A stretch of DNA of 64,000 bases from CAWCWN01 sp963799245 (GTDB lineage: Bacteria; Chloroflexota; Ktedonobacteria; Ktedonobacterales; Ktedonobacteraceae). Shown here piece by piece: positions 45,024 to 54,791 of the stretch. The stretch's first letter is position 1; each line of letters opens with the position of its first letter. A program made the position numbers and the translations under genes. The stretch lies in the NCBI GenBank assembly GCA_963799245.1, contig CAWCWN010000003.1, forward strand, positions 2,356,001-2,420,000, read 5' to 3'. The notes under the pieces are model-generated. The model had not been told where the DNA came from, made no database searches, and was given only the letters and a program-made list of their open reading frames with translations.

Positions 45024-46106
45024 TTGGGCGAACATCTGCTCGAGGTGCAGGACCTCAAGCTCTACTTTAAGGTGAAGGCGGGCAAGGTGCGCGCGGTGGA
45101 CGGCGTCAGTTTCGCCGTCAAAGCAGGTGAGAAACTGGGTGTGGTGGGGGAGAGCGGCTGCGGCAAAAGTGTGACGGCGCTCTCGATCATGCGCCTGGTC
45201 CCCCAGCCGCCGGGAGAATTTGCCGGCGGGAGCGTGATTTTTGAGGACCAGGACCTGCTCGACCTGCCCGAAAGCGCGATGCGCAAGATCCGCGGTGGCA
45301 GGATAGGCATGATCTTCCAGGACCCCATGACCTGCCTCAACCCGACCATGACGGTGGGCAAACAGATCGCGGAAGGTTTAAAGAGCCATCTCAAATTAAG
45401 CACTCAGCAGGCGCTGCAACGGGCGGTGGCTCTGCTCGAGCAGGTGGGGATCCCGGATGCCGCCACGCGCGTCCACGCCTACCCCCACCAGTTCAGCGGT
45501 GGGATGCGCCAGCGCGTGATGATCGCGATCGCCCTGGCCTGCCACCCCAAACTCTTGATCGCCGATGAGCCAACCACGGCCCTTGACGTGACGGTCCAGG
45601 CGCAGATACTCGAACTGATCAGTGGGATTAGCCAGGAGTTCGGCACCGCGGTGATCATCATTACCCATGACCTGGGTGTGGTGGCGGGCATGACCGATCG
45701 CGTCGTGGTGATGTACGCCGGCAAGGTGATGGAGACTGCGCCAACGGATGAGCTGTTCGCGAATCCACGCCACCCCTACACCCTGGGCCTGTTGCGCTCG
45801 GTGCCTCGCGTCGATGAGCAGCGTCACGCGGAACTGCGCACGATTGAGGGCGCTCCCCCGGATTTGCTGCAGCCGCCTCCCGGCTGTCCCTTTATGCCAC
45901 GCTGTGCCTTCGCACACGCGGTCTGCCGCAGCACGCCGCCGCTGGAAATGGTTGCCGGCAACGCGCAACACGCGAGAGCCTGCTGGGTGGATGTCACCGA
46001 TCCCAAAGAACAGGCCTATGCCAATAAACGGCGCAATGCGAGGTTAGAGGCTGCGCAGGCCGCCTTGAAGGCCTCGGAAGATGCCACCTTACAAAAAAAA
46101 TCGTAA
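45024..46106 (+). CDS. dppD: peptide ABC transporter ATPase, DppD type
   Basis: 360 residues, TTG start behind AAGGAG. Walker A GESGCGKSVTAL, signature FSGGMRQRVMIAIAL, Walker B LLIADEPTTALD, H-loop IIITHDLG. C-terminal oligopeptide domain with Cys cluster (GCPFMPRCAFAHAVC ... ARACW), as in DppD/OppD where an iron-sulfur cluster may bind. Pairs with DppF. Confidence 0.94.
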   Translation: MGEHLLEVQDLKLYFKVKAGKVRAVDGVSFAVKAGEKLGVVGESGCGKSVTALSIMRLVPQPPGEFAGGSVIFEDQDLLDLPESAMRKIRGGRIGMIFQDPMTCLNPTMTVGKQIAEGLKSHLKLSTQQALQRAVALLEQVGIPDAATRVHAYPHQFSGGMRQRVMIAIALACHPKLLIADEPTTALDVTVQAQILELISGISQEFGTAVIIITHDLGVVAGMTDRVVVMYAGKVMETAPTDELFANPRHPYTLGLLRSVPRVDEQRHAELRTIEGAPPDLLQPPPGCPFMPRCAFAHAVCRSTPPLEMVAGNAQHARACWVDVTDPKEQAYANKRRNARLEAAQAALKASEDATLQKKS

Positions 46107-46119
46107 GGAGGAGGGGACG

Positions 46120-47133
46120 ATGGTGGATACGCTTGTAGAGACGAAGACCTTAATCGATGTACGCGACCTGAAAATGTATTTCCCCTTGACCAGGGGCATT
46201 GTGTTACAGCGCGTCGTCGGCCATGTGCGCGCGGTAGATGGCATCAGTTTCACGATTGAGCGTGGCCAGACGCTGGGCCTGGTGGGAGAGAGTGGCTCGG
46301 GCAAGACGACGATCGGGCGCACGATTACGCGCCTGTATAAGCCAACGGCGGGACAGATTCTCTACGAGAATATGGACCTGGCGTCCCTGGAGGGGGAGGC
46401 GCTGCGCCATGTGCGCCGCCGCGTGCAGATGATCTTCCAGGACCCCTTTGCCTCGCTGAATCCGCGCTTTACGCTTGGCTCGCTGATATCGGAACCTATG
46501 TATATCTTCAATACAGGTTCGAGCAGCGAGATACGCGAGCGAACGGCTGAATTGATGCGCGTCGTCGGCCTGCGCCCGGAGTACATTGATCGCTATCCGC
46601 ATGAGTTCAGCGGCGGCCAGCGCCAGCGGATCGCGGTGGCGCGAGCGCTCTCGATCAATCCAGATTTTGTCGTGGCCGATGAACCCGTTTCGGCGCTGGA
46701 CGTCTCTGTGCGTGCGCAGGTGCTCAACTTGCTGCAGCGGCTGCAGCGACAATTTAACCTGACCTACCTCTTTGTCTCGCACGACCTGAGCGTGGTACGG
46801 CACGTGGCCGATCGTATCGCCGTCATGTACCTGGGCAGGATCGTGGAGCTGGCGGATCGCGATGAACTCTACGTGGCTCCCCAGCATCCCTACACCAGGG
46901 CTCTGCTCTCGGCGGTGCCCATTCCAGATCCAACGATTGAGAAGCGCCGCCAGCGAATTATCCTTTCGGGCGACCTCCCCAGTCCCATCAACATTCCCAG
47001 CGGCTGTCGCTTTCATACGCGCTGTCCCATGGCGCAGCAGATCTGTCGCGAAGTGGAGCCGACCTTTGATCGCAAAGAGGGGCGCGAGCATTTCGCGGCC
47101 TGCCACTTCTCGGATCAGGTCAGTTCGAGCTAA
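46120..47133 (+). CDS. dppF: peptide ABC transporter ATPase, DppF type
   Basis: 337 residues from ATG 46120 (AAGGAGG). Walker A GESGSGKTTIGR, signature FSGGQRQRIAVARAL, Walker B FVVADEPVSALD, H-loop FVSHDLSVV, C-terminal Cys region CRFHTRCPMAQQIC. Last gene of the operon; a large hairpin follows 19 bp later. Confidence 0.94.
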   Translation: MVDTLVETKTLIDVRDLKMYFPLTRGIVLQRVVGHVRAVDGISFTIERGQTLGLVGESGSGKTTIGRTITRLYKPTAGQILYENMDLASLEGEALRHVRRRVQMIFQDPFASLNPRFTLGSLISEPMYIFNTGSSSEIRERTAELMRVVGLRPEYIDRYPHEFSGGQRQRIAVARALSINPDFVVADEPVSALDVSVRAQVLNLLQRLQRQFNLTYLFVSHDLSVVRHVADRIAVMYLGRIVELADRDELYVAPQHPYTRALLSAVPIPDPTIEKRRQRIILSGDLPSPINIPSGCRFHTRCPMAQQICREVEPTFDRKEGREHFAACHFSDQVSSS

Positions 47134-47152
47134 AGCTGATGCACCAGCAAGC

Positions 47153-47202
47153 CACCCCGAACCCCGCCAGGGAACGCAGCGTCCCTGGCGGGGTTCGGGG
47201 TG
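47153..47202. repeat. perfect 21-bp inverted repeat after dppF
   Basis: Arms 47153-47173 and 47182-47202 are exact complements, 8-nt loop ACGCAGCG. No T-run follows, so it may be a REP-like repeat or a processing or stability hairpin and not an intrinsic terminator. Confidence 0.85.
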
Positions 47203-47322
47203 CAGCGAAGGCCTGGTCGAGAAAGATTGGGATGACTCAACTCTACGAACTCTTGACACTCCTTTTTAAGAGCGGTATCCTATTTTGGTGACTGGCGGTG
47301 ACTGAAAGAGAGAGAGGATATC

Positions 47323-47826
47323 ATGCAATACGCGCGACATTCAGGTGGACAACTCCTCTTGCTCCTGCTTGCATTCATAGGGGTAGGTATCTCCATATAC
47401 CTGACCGCCGTACATTATGAAAATGCTCCTCTTATCTGTTCCAATAGCGGCCTGGTTGACTGCGCGCGCGTGCTCTCTAGCGCCTTTTCAGTTGTTCCAG
47501 GGACTGGCGTGCCCATCAGTGTGCCTGGCCTGCTGTGGTGCCTGGCTATCGGCGTCCTGGCCATCGTGCGCCTGCGCTCATCCCCGCTTCCACGCTGGTT
47601 GAATGTCGCGCAATTCCTCTGGTCACTCGCGGGTATGCTCACTGTTCTGTATCTGGTCTATGTAGAAATTGTGCTCCTGCACACCATTTGCGCCTGGTGT
47701 ACAGCCCTGCATGTACTTATCCTCCTGATTTTCCTCGTTACCCTGGTGCTGGTCTCGCAAAGTGGCTCCGCAGACGATGACTTTGAAGAAGATAAACCTG
47801 CTGTTACAGCGGCGCGTACAAAATGA
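47323..47826 (+). CDS. VKOR-family disulfide-forming membrane protein
   Basis: 167 residues, four membrane helices. Active-site pair CAWC (about 125-128) preceded by LLHTI, and loop cysteines in LICSNSGLVDCARVL, as in bacterial vitamin K epoxide reductase homologues. These re-oxidise a DsbA-like partner using quinone. No DsbA gene is fused or adjacent, though the next gene is exported. AGAGAGAG ribosome site is weak. Confidence 0.9.
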   Translation: MQYARHSGGQLLLLLLAFIGVGISIYLTAVHYENAPLICSNSGLVDCARVLSSAFSVVPGTGVPISVPGLLWCLAIGVLAIVRLRSSPLPRWLNVAQFLWSLAGMLTVLYLVYVEIVLLHTICAWCTALHVLILLIFLVTLVLVSQSGSADDDFEEDKPAVTAARTK

Positions 47827-47973
47827 TAGCGTAGTAACTCCTCAGGGCGGAGGCGCAGGCCGATTAAAGCCCTTTACATCCTGGTCGATAACTGTATATA
47901 TGATGAGAGTCAGAGAAGTCAGTCCATCTGCACCCTGATAGTTGGCGGGAGTTTTGCCGGTCTGGGGGTATCT

Positions 47974-48507
47974 ATGAAACGCTGGTTGTTGCCTGTTCTG
48001 GCCCTGGTCATTGTCACAGCGAGCCTGCTTGTCGTACACTGGCGTTTAACCCTCCCGGACGCCGTGCCCCCGCAAGCGCGTTCTCACCTCATGCGCGTGC
48101 CGAATAGCGCGTATAAGTACCATCTGTGCGGGGAGGCCTTCGCCTATCAGATGGCCACACCTGATAATCCCTTTAAAACTGATGAGACCTTTGCCGATCC
48201 ATTTCGCCATACGAATGACACGGTTATTCCACGCTTCCTCGGTTATGAGGCCAGCGGCAATACGGTGAGCTTTAGTGTCAAATTGATCTTTAACCAGGTT
48301 GCCACCTACAATGAAACGATTGTGCATGTTCATAAGCTGGATGGCATCGCGATCCTGATACCGGACAACCAGCATAAGCTCCAGCAGGCGAGCATTCCCC
48401 AGTTTATCATCAGTTATTTGCCGCTCAACGGCGCAGGCGGGAGCAGCATTGCTGTGATCGATTTTACCTGCTCTGAACAGTGGGTGTGGTCGGCAGTGAA
48501 TATGTGA
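47974..48507 (+). CDS. exported or membrane-anchored hypothetical protein
   Basis: 177 residues. N-terminal hydrophobic anchor (LLPVLALVIVTASLLVV), outside domain containing two Cys (YHLCGEAF and DFTCSEQW). With the VKOR gene directly upstream, a disulfide between these two is plausible (inference). No family recognised. Confidence 0.65.
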   Translation: MKRWLLPVLALVIVTASLLVVHWRLTLPDAVPPQARSHLMRVPNSAYKYHLCGEAFAYQMATPDNPFKTDETFADPFRHTNDTVIPRFLGYEASGNTVSFSVKLIFNQVATYNETIVHVHKLDGIAILIPDNQHKLQQASIPQFIISYLPLNGAGGSSIAVIDFTCSEQWVWSAVNM

Positions 48508-48511
48508 ACCT

Positions 48512-48558
48512 GCCCTCTCCACTGCTATGCCAGGATCTGGTAGAGCAGTGGAGAGGGC
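48512..48558. terminator. shared convergent terminator hairpin
   Basis: GCCCTCTCCACTGCT pairs perfectly with AGCAGTGGAGAGGGC (15 bp, 17-nt loop) between convergent genes. No strong T-run, so efficiency is uncertain. Confidence 0.7.
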
Positions 48559-48573
48559 CAGAGCGCTGGTGGG

Positions 48574-49359
48574 TCATTCCCATTTAAATGTTCGTATGGC
48601 TACGCAAAGCACGATAACTGCCCAGATTACGAGCGTGAGCAGGGGAAAGGTGGGGAAGGCCGTGACATTGTTCATTGCCGCTTGCAGGGACTGTGTCAGG
48701 GCCGCAGCCGGCAACAGCTGCGCCACGGCGGCAAGTGGCGGCGGCAAGTGGCTCAGCGGGAGAATGCCTCCACCCAGCAGCACAAAGAGCAGGAAAAGAG
48801 CATTGGCTCCCGCCAGGGTGAGCTCGGCACGTAAGGCACCGGCCATAGCAAGGCCAATGGCGGCGAAGGTAACAGTCCCCAGGACCAGCGCTAGCAGGGT
48901 CAGCAGGGCAGAGCCTGCCGGCTGCCAGCCATAGAGGGCGACGGCTACGCCCACCAGGAGCACAACCTGCACCACCTCCAGTAGCAGGATTGAGAGAACC
49001 TTCGCGATGATCAGCCCGCCACGCGGCAAAGGTGAGCTACCCAGGCGTTTGAGGACTCCGTAGTAGCGCTCGTAAGCCGTGGCAATGCCCAGGTTTACCA
49101 TGCCGGCCGCAATGATGGCAAGCGCAAGTATGCCCGGCAGCAGAAAATTAATGGCGCGCCCGTTTACCGTGGGCACAATATTCAACGAGGTAAAAAAGAT
49201 CAGGAGCAGAACAGGCACGATGAGCGTTACCAGGATATTCTCGCCGCGGCGCAGTGTGAGCAATATCTCATATTGCGCCTGCTTGATGATCTGGCGCTGG
49301 AGTGAGGCCGCCGGGTTACCTGTGTTCAATGTGGATGTCTTAATCTCGCACCTCCGCAC
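48574..49359 (-). CDS. ABC-2 type transporter permease
   Basis: 261 residues, six membrane helices, typical of drug or polysaccharide ABC-2 permeases (RGENILVTLIVPVLLLIFFT; ERYYGVLKRLGSSPLPRGGL). Start uncertain: GTG 49359 overlaps the ATPase gene by 20 bp, TTG 49329 is the alternative. Pairs with the ATPase upstream. Confidence 0.87.
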   Translation of the reverse strand: MRRCEIKTSTLNTGNPAASLQRQIIKQAQYEILLTLRRGENILVTLIVPVLLLIFFTSLNIVPTVNGRAINFLLPGILALAIIAAGMVNLGIATAYERYYGVLKRLGSSPLPRGGLIIAKVLSILLLEVVQVVLLVGVAVALYGWQPAGSALLTLLALVLGTVTFAAIGLAMAGALRAELTLAGANALFLLFVLLGGGILPLSHLPPPLAAVAQLLPAAALTQSLQAAMNNVTAFPTFPLLTLVIWAVIVLCVAIRTFKWE

Positions 49360-50323
49360 CTGTTAAGCGCAGGAACAGGTCTTCAAGCGAGCCGTGTCCC
49401 ACGCGCAGCTCTGTGAGCGTTTGCTGCTGATCGCGGAGCCATGCCGCCAGTTCGGCCACCAGCGCGGGGGCCGCGTCAGTCTCAATAATATAACTGCCCG
49501 GACGTATCTCCTCGGCCTTGCGGGCGGAGGGCAGGGCCGCAAGTTTTGCGCAGTCCAGGCCCGCCGCTGCCACAAAGCGCACAACGGTGGCATTCTGCGT
49601 GCCCGTCAATTGAGCCGGCGTGTCAAGTGCTATCAGCCGCCCATGATCAATGATGGCGACACGGTCGGCCAGGCGTTCAGCTTCATCCATCAGGTGGGTA
49701 GTCAGCAGGACCGTCGCACCACGCTGTTGTACAGCGCGGATAATCTCCCAGGTGGTCAGGCGTGCCTGCGGGTCCATACCTGCGCTTGGTTCGTCTAAAA
49801 ACAGCAGGCTTGGATTGCCTACCAGGGCCACCGCCAGGGCTAAACGCCGTTTCTGACCGCCTGAGAGCCTGCGGCAGCGAGTTTTGGCAGCGCCGGTGAG
49901 TCCCACGATTTCTAGCAGCTCATCAATGTTACGCGGCTTCTGAAAATAACCCGCGAAAAGACGCAGGACCTCGCGGGCGGTCAGGCCGGGATAGAGGCCA
50001 TCCTGCTGCAGCATAACACCGATCTGTGGCTTGAGTACGCGGGCGTCGCGTATGGGATCGAGGCCCAGGACGCGTATCGTACCATGATCGGGAGCGCGGT
50101 AACCTTCCAGGGTTTCGACTGTCGTTGTCTTGCCAGCGCCGTTTGGTCCCAGTAGAGCAAAGACTTCACCTGCATGAACGGTAAAATGTAGTTGGTCAAC
50201 GACTCGCAGCGAGCCATAGCTTTTGCTAAAATTGTCAACGACGATAGCCTCTGCAAGTTGCCCGGGCTGTCCCGTTTTTTGCAACCTGGCCTTCTGCGTC
50301 GTTGTCTGCATATCAGCAGACAT
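49340..50323 (-). CDS. ABC-2 type transporter ATPase (daunorubicin-resistance-like)
   Basis: 327 residues. Walker A LLGPNGAGKTTTVETL, signature LSGGQKRRLALAVAL, Walker B LLFLDEPSAGMD, H-loop LLTTHLMDEA. C-terminal regulatory domain ends EDLFLRLTGAEVRD. AAGGAG ribosome site. Likely exports a lipid or antibiotic. Divergent from guaB. Confidence 0.93.
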   Translation of the reverse strand: MSADMQTTTQKARLQKTGQPGQLAEAIVVDNFSKSYGSLRVVDQLHFTVHAGEVFALLGPNGAGKTTTVETLEGYRAPDHGTIRVLGLDPIRDARVLKPQIGVMLQQDGLYPGLTAREVLRLFAGYFQKPRNIDELLEIVGLTGAAKTRCRRLSGGQKRRLALAVALVGNPSLLFLDEPSAGMDPQARLTTWEIIRAVQQRGATVLLTTHLMDEAERLADRVAIIDHGRLIALDTPAQLTGTQNATVVRFVAAAGLDCAKLAALPSARKAEEIRPGSYIIETDAAPALVAELAAWLRDQQQTLTELRVGHGSLEDLFLRLTGAEVRD

Positions 50324-50513
50324 GGACGTTACTCCTTGTGAATAGTGAGGTAGTCAAAGATAGCCTGTGTATAAAGTACAGCAACTCGGCCCGATTGACA
50401 AGCCCATACGCAGTGCCACACGGATTTAGAAGTCACTTTAACCGCCTACTGTACAACCTCTTTGTCGGTATGCGACGTGGTAGAACTCTCTAACCACCGC
50501 AGGCAGCGTTCAG

Positions 50514-50561
50514 GCTACAGCCACCAGGTCTTTACCCGCCCTGGTGGCTGTAGCTTTTTTT
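50514..50561 (+). terminator. strong intrinsic terminator upstream of guaB
   Basis: GCTACAGCCACCAGG pairs with CCTGGTGGCTGTAGC (15 bp) then seven T. No gene on the plus strand lies before it in this divergent region, so it would end a short unannotated transcript starting in 50324-50500. Confidence 0.85.
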
Positions 50562-50568
50562 GTAGCAT

Positions 50569-50598
50569 TTGACGTGTGCTAATTGCAGGTGCTAGACT
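50569..50598 (+). promoter_or_regulatory. guaB promoter
   Basis: TTGACG (50569-50574), 18-bp spacer, TAGACT (50593-50598). Start expected near 50606, giving a 100-nt leader. Confidence 0.6.
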
Positions 50599-50653
50599 AA
50601 AGACAACTTTTCAGTTTATGATGGAAGCAATTATAGTTTTCTCGTGGTGTGAG

Positions 50654-50689
50654 ACCCAGCTCACGGCGTTGCGTGCGCTGGGTGTTTTT
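50654..50689 (+). terminator. attenuator hairpin in the guaB leader
   Basis: ACCCAGC-t-CACG and CGTG-c-GCTGGGT form an 11-bp stem with one internal mismatch, then GTTTTT, ending 20 nt before the guaB ATG. It would block transcription unless an anti-terminator forms. Suggests purine-linked attenuation. Confidence 0.7.
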
Positions 50690-50709
50690 CTAAGGAGGAT
50701 GCCGCCATT

Positions 50710-52215
50710 ATGTCTTCGGCGCATTACCCTGGCGCTTTTGACGACAAATTTGCCAGCGAAGGACTTACCTTTGATGACGTACTTATAGTGCCTGCTACTT
50801 CTTCTGTACTCCCGCATGATGTCTCCACAGTGACGCGTTTAACGCACACAATTACCCTCAACATCCCCATTGTCAGCGCGGCCATGGATACCGTAACCGA
50901 GGGAAAGCTGGCGATTGCCCTGGCACGCGAGGGGGGTCTGGGAGTTATTCATCGTAATCTGTCTATTGCAGACCAGGCCCAGGAAGTCGATAAGGTCAAG
51001 CGTTCCGAGTCGGGTATGATCACCGACCCGATTACAATGGAGCCCACGGCCTTACTGCGCGAAGCCCTGGCGGCCATGGAGCATTTTCATATCTCAGGTA
51101 TCCCTATCGTCGAACATGGCAGGCTGGTGGGTATTCTGACGAACCGCGATATACGCTTTGAGATCGATAGCCTGCGTCCGGTATCAGAGTTGATGACGCG
51201 CGACAACCTCATAACGGTTCCAGTTGGCACCACGCTGGAGCAAGCGCGCGATAGCCTGCACCGCTACAAGATCGAAAAATTGCCCGTGGTGGATGAGCAT
51301 GATATGCTTAAGGGCCTCATCACCATGAAAGATATTCAGAAGAAGGTTCTCTATCCCCACGCCGCCAAGGACGAATACGGGCGACTGCGTGTTGGCGCCG
51401 CCGTTGGTGTGGGGCCGGATACCGATCAGCGCTGCGCCGCCTTGATCGAGGAAGGGGTAGATGTGCTAGTTGTAGATACCTCGCACGCCCATTCGAAGAT
51501 GGTCATTGAGATGGTGGCGCGGGTAAAAGAGCGTTTTGGCAGGCAGGTGCAGGTGATCGCGGGCAACGTGGTGACGCGCGCCGCCACCGAGGCGCTGATC
51601 CAGGCCGGCGTAGATGCCGTCAAGGTCGGCATTGGCGCGGGCGCCATCTGTACGACACGTGTCATCGCTGGTATCGGCATGCCCCAGATCACAGCCATCT
51701 ATGACTGCGCGCGCGCGGCCGCGCCCTATGGCGTGCCCATTATTGGAGATGGAGGCATTCAGTACTCCGGCGATATCGCCAAAGCCATTGCCGCCGGCGC
51801 TCATACGGTCATGCTTGGGAGCCTGCTGGCGGGCGTGGATGAGAGCCCCGGCGACTTGATCATCTCGCATGGCGAGCGTTTTAAGGATTACCGCGGGATG
51901 GGCTCGATTGGCGCGATGAAGCAGCGCAGCTTTAGCAAGGATCGCTATTTCCAGGGCGAGATCAAGGATGAGAGCATGTTGATTGCCGAGGGTATCGAAG
52001 CGCGCGTCCCTTATAAGGGGACGCTTGGCCCGCTTGTGTATCAGCTTGTGGGCGGCCTGCGCCAGTCGATGGGATACTCGGGGGCGGCGAACATTGAGGA
52101 GATGCGTGAACATACGCGCTTTGTCCGTATTACCAGTGCGGGCATGCGTGAGAACCATCCACACGATGTCATGATTACGCGCGAAGCTCCCAATTACGGC
52201 GTAAAGAACAGATGA
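50710..52215 (+). CDS. guaB: IMP dehydrogenase
   Basis: 501 residues. First step of guanine nucleotide synthesis (IMP to XMP with NAD). N-terminal FDDVLIVPATSSVLP, tandem CBS domains (about 95-210), catalytic Cys loop GIGAGAICTTR, NAD site and flap YRGMGSIGAMKQRSF. AAGGAGG ribosome site. The M20 gene starts 6 bp after its stop, so the two were probably cotranscribed. Confidence 0.98.
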   Translation: MSSAHYPGAFDDKFASEGLTFDDVLIVPATSSVLPHDVSTVTRLTHTITLNIPIVSAAMDTVTEGKLAIALAREGGLGVIHRNLSIADQAQEVDKVKRSESGMITDPITMEPTALLREALAAMEHFHISGIPIVEHGRLVGILTNRDIRFEIDSLRPVSELMTRDNLITVPVGTTLEQARDSLHRYKIEKLPVVDEHDMLKGLITMKDIQKKVLYPHAAKDEYGRLRVGAAVGVGPDTDQRCAALIEEGVDVLVVDTSHAHSKMVIEMVARVKERFGRQVQVIAGNVVTRAATEALIQAGVDAVKVGIGAGAICTTRVIAGIGMPQITAIYDCARAAAPYGVPIIGDGGIQYSGDIAKAIAAGAHTVMLGSLLAGVDESPGDLIISHGERFKDYRGMGSIGAMKQRSFSKDRYFQGEIKDESMLIAEGIEARVPYKGTLGPLVYQLVGGLRQSMGYSGAANIEEMREHTRFVRITSAGMRENHPHDVMITREAPNYGVKNR

Positions 52216-53372
52216 GTAACGATGCCCCTTTCCGTGCTTGAACAGAACGTCCTTGCCGCCCTGGATGAGCAAGGACTGATCGAGGCCCTGCGCGCGCTTT
52301 TACGCTTTCCCAGTGTGACGGGGCGCGAGGCGGAGGCGCAGCGCTGGCTGAGCCAGCATATGCGGCAAGCTTGGCCTGGCTGTAGACCTGTGGACGATTG
52401 ATGTCCCTCGCCTGCAGCAGCATCCGCAGTTCCCCGGCATGGAGGTGGATCGCAGCGGCCACGAAGCGCTGGGTCTGGTCGGTACATGGCAGGCAGGCGC
52501 TGGCCTGGCCAGGCGCCTGGTTTTTAACGGGCATATCGATGTCGTACCTGAAGGCGATCATGCCAACTGGCAATACGATCCATGGGGAGCGGAACTCGTT
52601 AATGGGCGCCTCTATGGGCGGGGCGCCTGCGATATGAAGGGCGGCCTGATGGCTGCGCTTTACGCGGTTAAGGCTCTGAAAGATGCGGGAGCGCGGCTTA
52701 GGGGATCGCTCATGCTGCAGAGCGTGATCGGGGAAGAGGATGGTGGCCTCGGTACCTTTGCCACGCTGCTGCGCGGCCATAGAGGCGACGTCGCCATCGT
52801 GTGCGAACCAACGCGCTTGCAGCTCATTCCCGCTCATGCGGGCGCCTTGACCTTCACAGTGCGCGTACCCGGCAAATCCGCCCACGCCTGCGTACGCCTT
52901 GAGGGCGTCAGCGCGCTTGAAAAGTACCTGAATATTCACCACGCGCTTATGCAACTCGAGCGAGAGCGCAATAGCGAGGTTGAGCATCCCCTGCTTGGGA
53001 AGCTGCCCCTGCCATATCCTCTCAGTATCGGGCGGGTGCAGGCGGGTAACTGGTCTTCATCCGTTCCCGAGGAGTTGCTCTTTGAGGGCCGCATCGGGGT
53101 GGCCGTGGGCGAGTCGAGCTCCGCTGCGCGTGCCCAGTTTGAGCGGACGCTGCAGGATCTGGCACACGCGGACGGCTGGTTATGCGAGCACCCACCGCAG
53201 GTCCGCTGGAGCGGTGGGCAGTTTGAGGCGGGCGAGATAGCTCTGGATCATCCCCTGCTTGCGCTGAGCGGGCAATGTATCTGCGATCTGAGCGGCCAGC
53301 AGGCGCAGATAGTGGGAGCGCCCTATGGCTCTGACCTGCGTTTATTTGTCAATCAGGGGCAGATTCCCGCCC

Positions 53373-54791
53373 CTTTCAAGTATAGACTTTTTGGGAAAGG
53401 AAGGTGAAAAAGGAGCGGCAAGACGCCGCCATCTGCTACGATGAAAAAACCACAGACTCATCAAAAGCAGGAGAACGGATATGTCTTGCCCGGATCGATT
53501 ATCGCAATGGTCACAAGAAGTGTCAATGGCCTTTGCCCATTTGAGTAAACCGCAAGTGTGGGGGCTAGTGCTCTGGAGCGTGGGGATCGCGCTGTCGGGA
53601 GCAGCAGGGATTACGCAACTCAGTGCTCTGCTGGCGCTGGTGTTGGAACAAGAGGAACAGACCGTGTTTCAGCGCTTGCGCGAGTGGTATCTGGATGCGA
53701 AACACAAGAGCGGGAAGAAGCGCCGGGAACTGGATGTGACCTCGTGTTTTGCCCCCTTGCTCTGTTGGGTGGTGCGCCTGTGGCAGCAAGGGAACCAGCA
53801 AATGGTGCTGGTCCTGGACGCTACGACCTTGGGAGAGCGCTGGACGATTTTGTCGATCAGCGTGGTGGTGCGCAGTTGCGCCATTCCGGTGGCGTGGAAA
53901 GTCTTGGGAGGGCATGAGAAAGGCTCGTGGCGACCACATTGGGAAGGGCTGCTCACGCACCTGGAGGGCAGCATTCCGCCGGACTGGCAGGTGCTGGTCC
54001 TGGCAGATCGAGGCTTGTATGCCCGCTGGTTGTTCCAGGCCATCTGCACCTGTGGCTGGCATCCGTTCTTGCGGATCAACGTGGGGGTCAAAGCGCGTGT
54101 GGTGGGAGAGGAGACCTTTGACTGGATCAGTCGATGGGTTCCCACGCCGGGAACGAGTTGGAAAGGAAGAGTGGAGTGCTTTGTGGGGAAAGCCAGCCGC
54201 CTGACCTGTACCTTGCTGATGCATTGGGAGGCAGGCTATGAGCATCCCTGGGCGGTGCTCACTGATCTGGAACCAGAGCAAGCCGAAGTGAGTTGGTATG
54301 GCATGCGTACTTGGGTGGAAACCGGCTTCAAAGACTTCAAACGCGGCCTCTGGGGCTGGCACCACAGCAAAATGCTGGAGGCCAGTCGCGTAGAACGGCT
54401 CTGGTTGGCGATGGCCGTGGCCCAGGTCTGGACGCTGAGCGTGGGTTGCCAGGCCGAGGAGGAGCAACGGGAGGAAAGACGCGGCGAGCCGCTGCCAGCC
54501 CCGCATGTTGCTTGTCGTCGGCGCAAGCGGCCAGCGGGTCAGCCGCCGCCACGCCGGTTAAGTTGTGTCGTGCGCGGACGCCTGGGGTTAGTAGCCGCGC
54601 TGTTCAACGCTGAGGTCTTGGCCTGCGGCAGGCTCTTGCCCCAAACGTGGCCTCAGACTATCACGGCTCCCAGGAAACTGCCGCGACCTTCTGAACTCCG
54701 TCAGCGGGAGCGCAAACGGGAACAGAAGCGTCGGGCACGAGCACGAGCGCGCACTGCTGCTTGACTGCGCCCAAAAACCTATACCTGAAAG
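53373..54791 (+). mobile_element. IS4-family insertion in the M20 gene, 11-bp TSD
   Basis: Direct repeats GATTCCCGCCC at 53362-53372 and 54792-54802. Terminal inverted repeats CTTTCAAGTATAGACTTTTT (left) and CTTTCAGGTATAGGTTTTTG (right, complement). 1419 bp with one intact transposase. Confidence 0.95.
53481..54764 (+). CDS. IS4-family transposase
   Basis: 427 residues. Asp in MVLVLDATTLGERW, Asp in VLVLADRGLYARWL, Glu in MRTWVETGFKDFKRG. The C-terminus is Arg-rich (RERKREQKRRARARARTAA). Ribosome site GCAGGAGAA before ATG 53481. No frameshift, so probably active. Confidence 0.9.
   Translation: MSCPDRLSQWSQEVSMAFAHLSKPQVWGLVLWSVGIALSGAAGITQLSALLALVLEQEEQTVFQRLREWYLDAKHKSGKKRRELDVTSCFAPLLCWVVRLWQQGNQQMVLVLDATTLGERWTILSISVVVRSCAIPVAWKVLGGHEKGSWRPHWEGLLTHLEGSIPPDWQVLVLADRGLYARWLFQAICTCGWHPFLRINVGVKARVVGEETFDWISRWVPTPGTSWKGRVECFVGKASRLTCTLLMHWEAGYEHPWAVLTDLEPEQAEVSWYGMRTWVETGFKDFKRGLWGWHHSKMLEASRVERLWLAMAVAQVWTLSVGCQAEEEQREERRGEPLPAPHVACRRRKRPAGQPPPRRLSCVVRGRLGLVAALFNAEVLACGRLLPQTWPQTITAPRKLPRPSELRQRERKREQKRRARARARTAA

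Noticed and set aside
46204..47259. 351-codon minus-strand frame
   Set aside because: Shadow of dppF plus the hairpin region.
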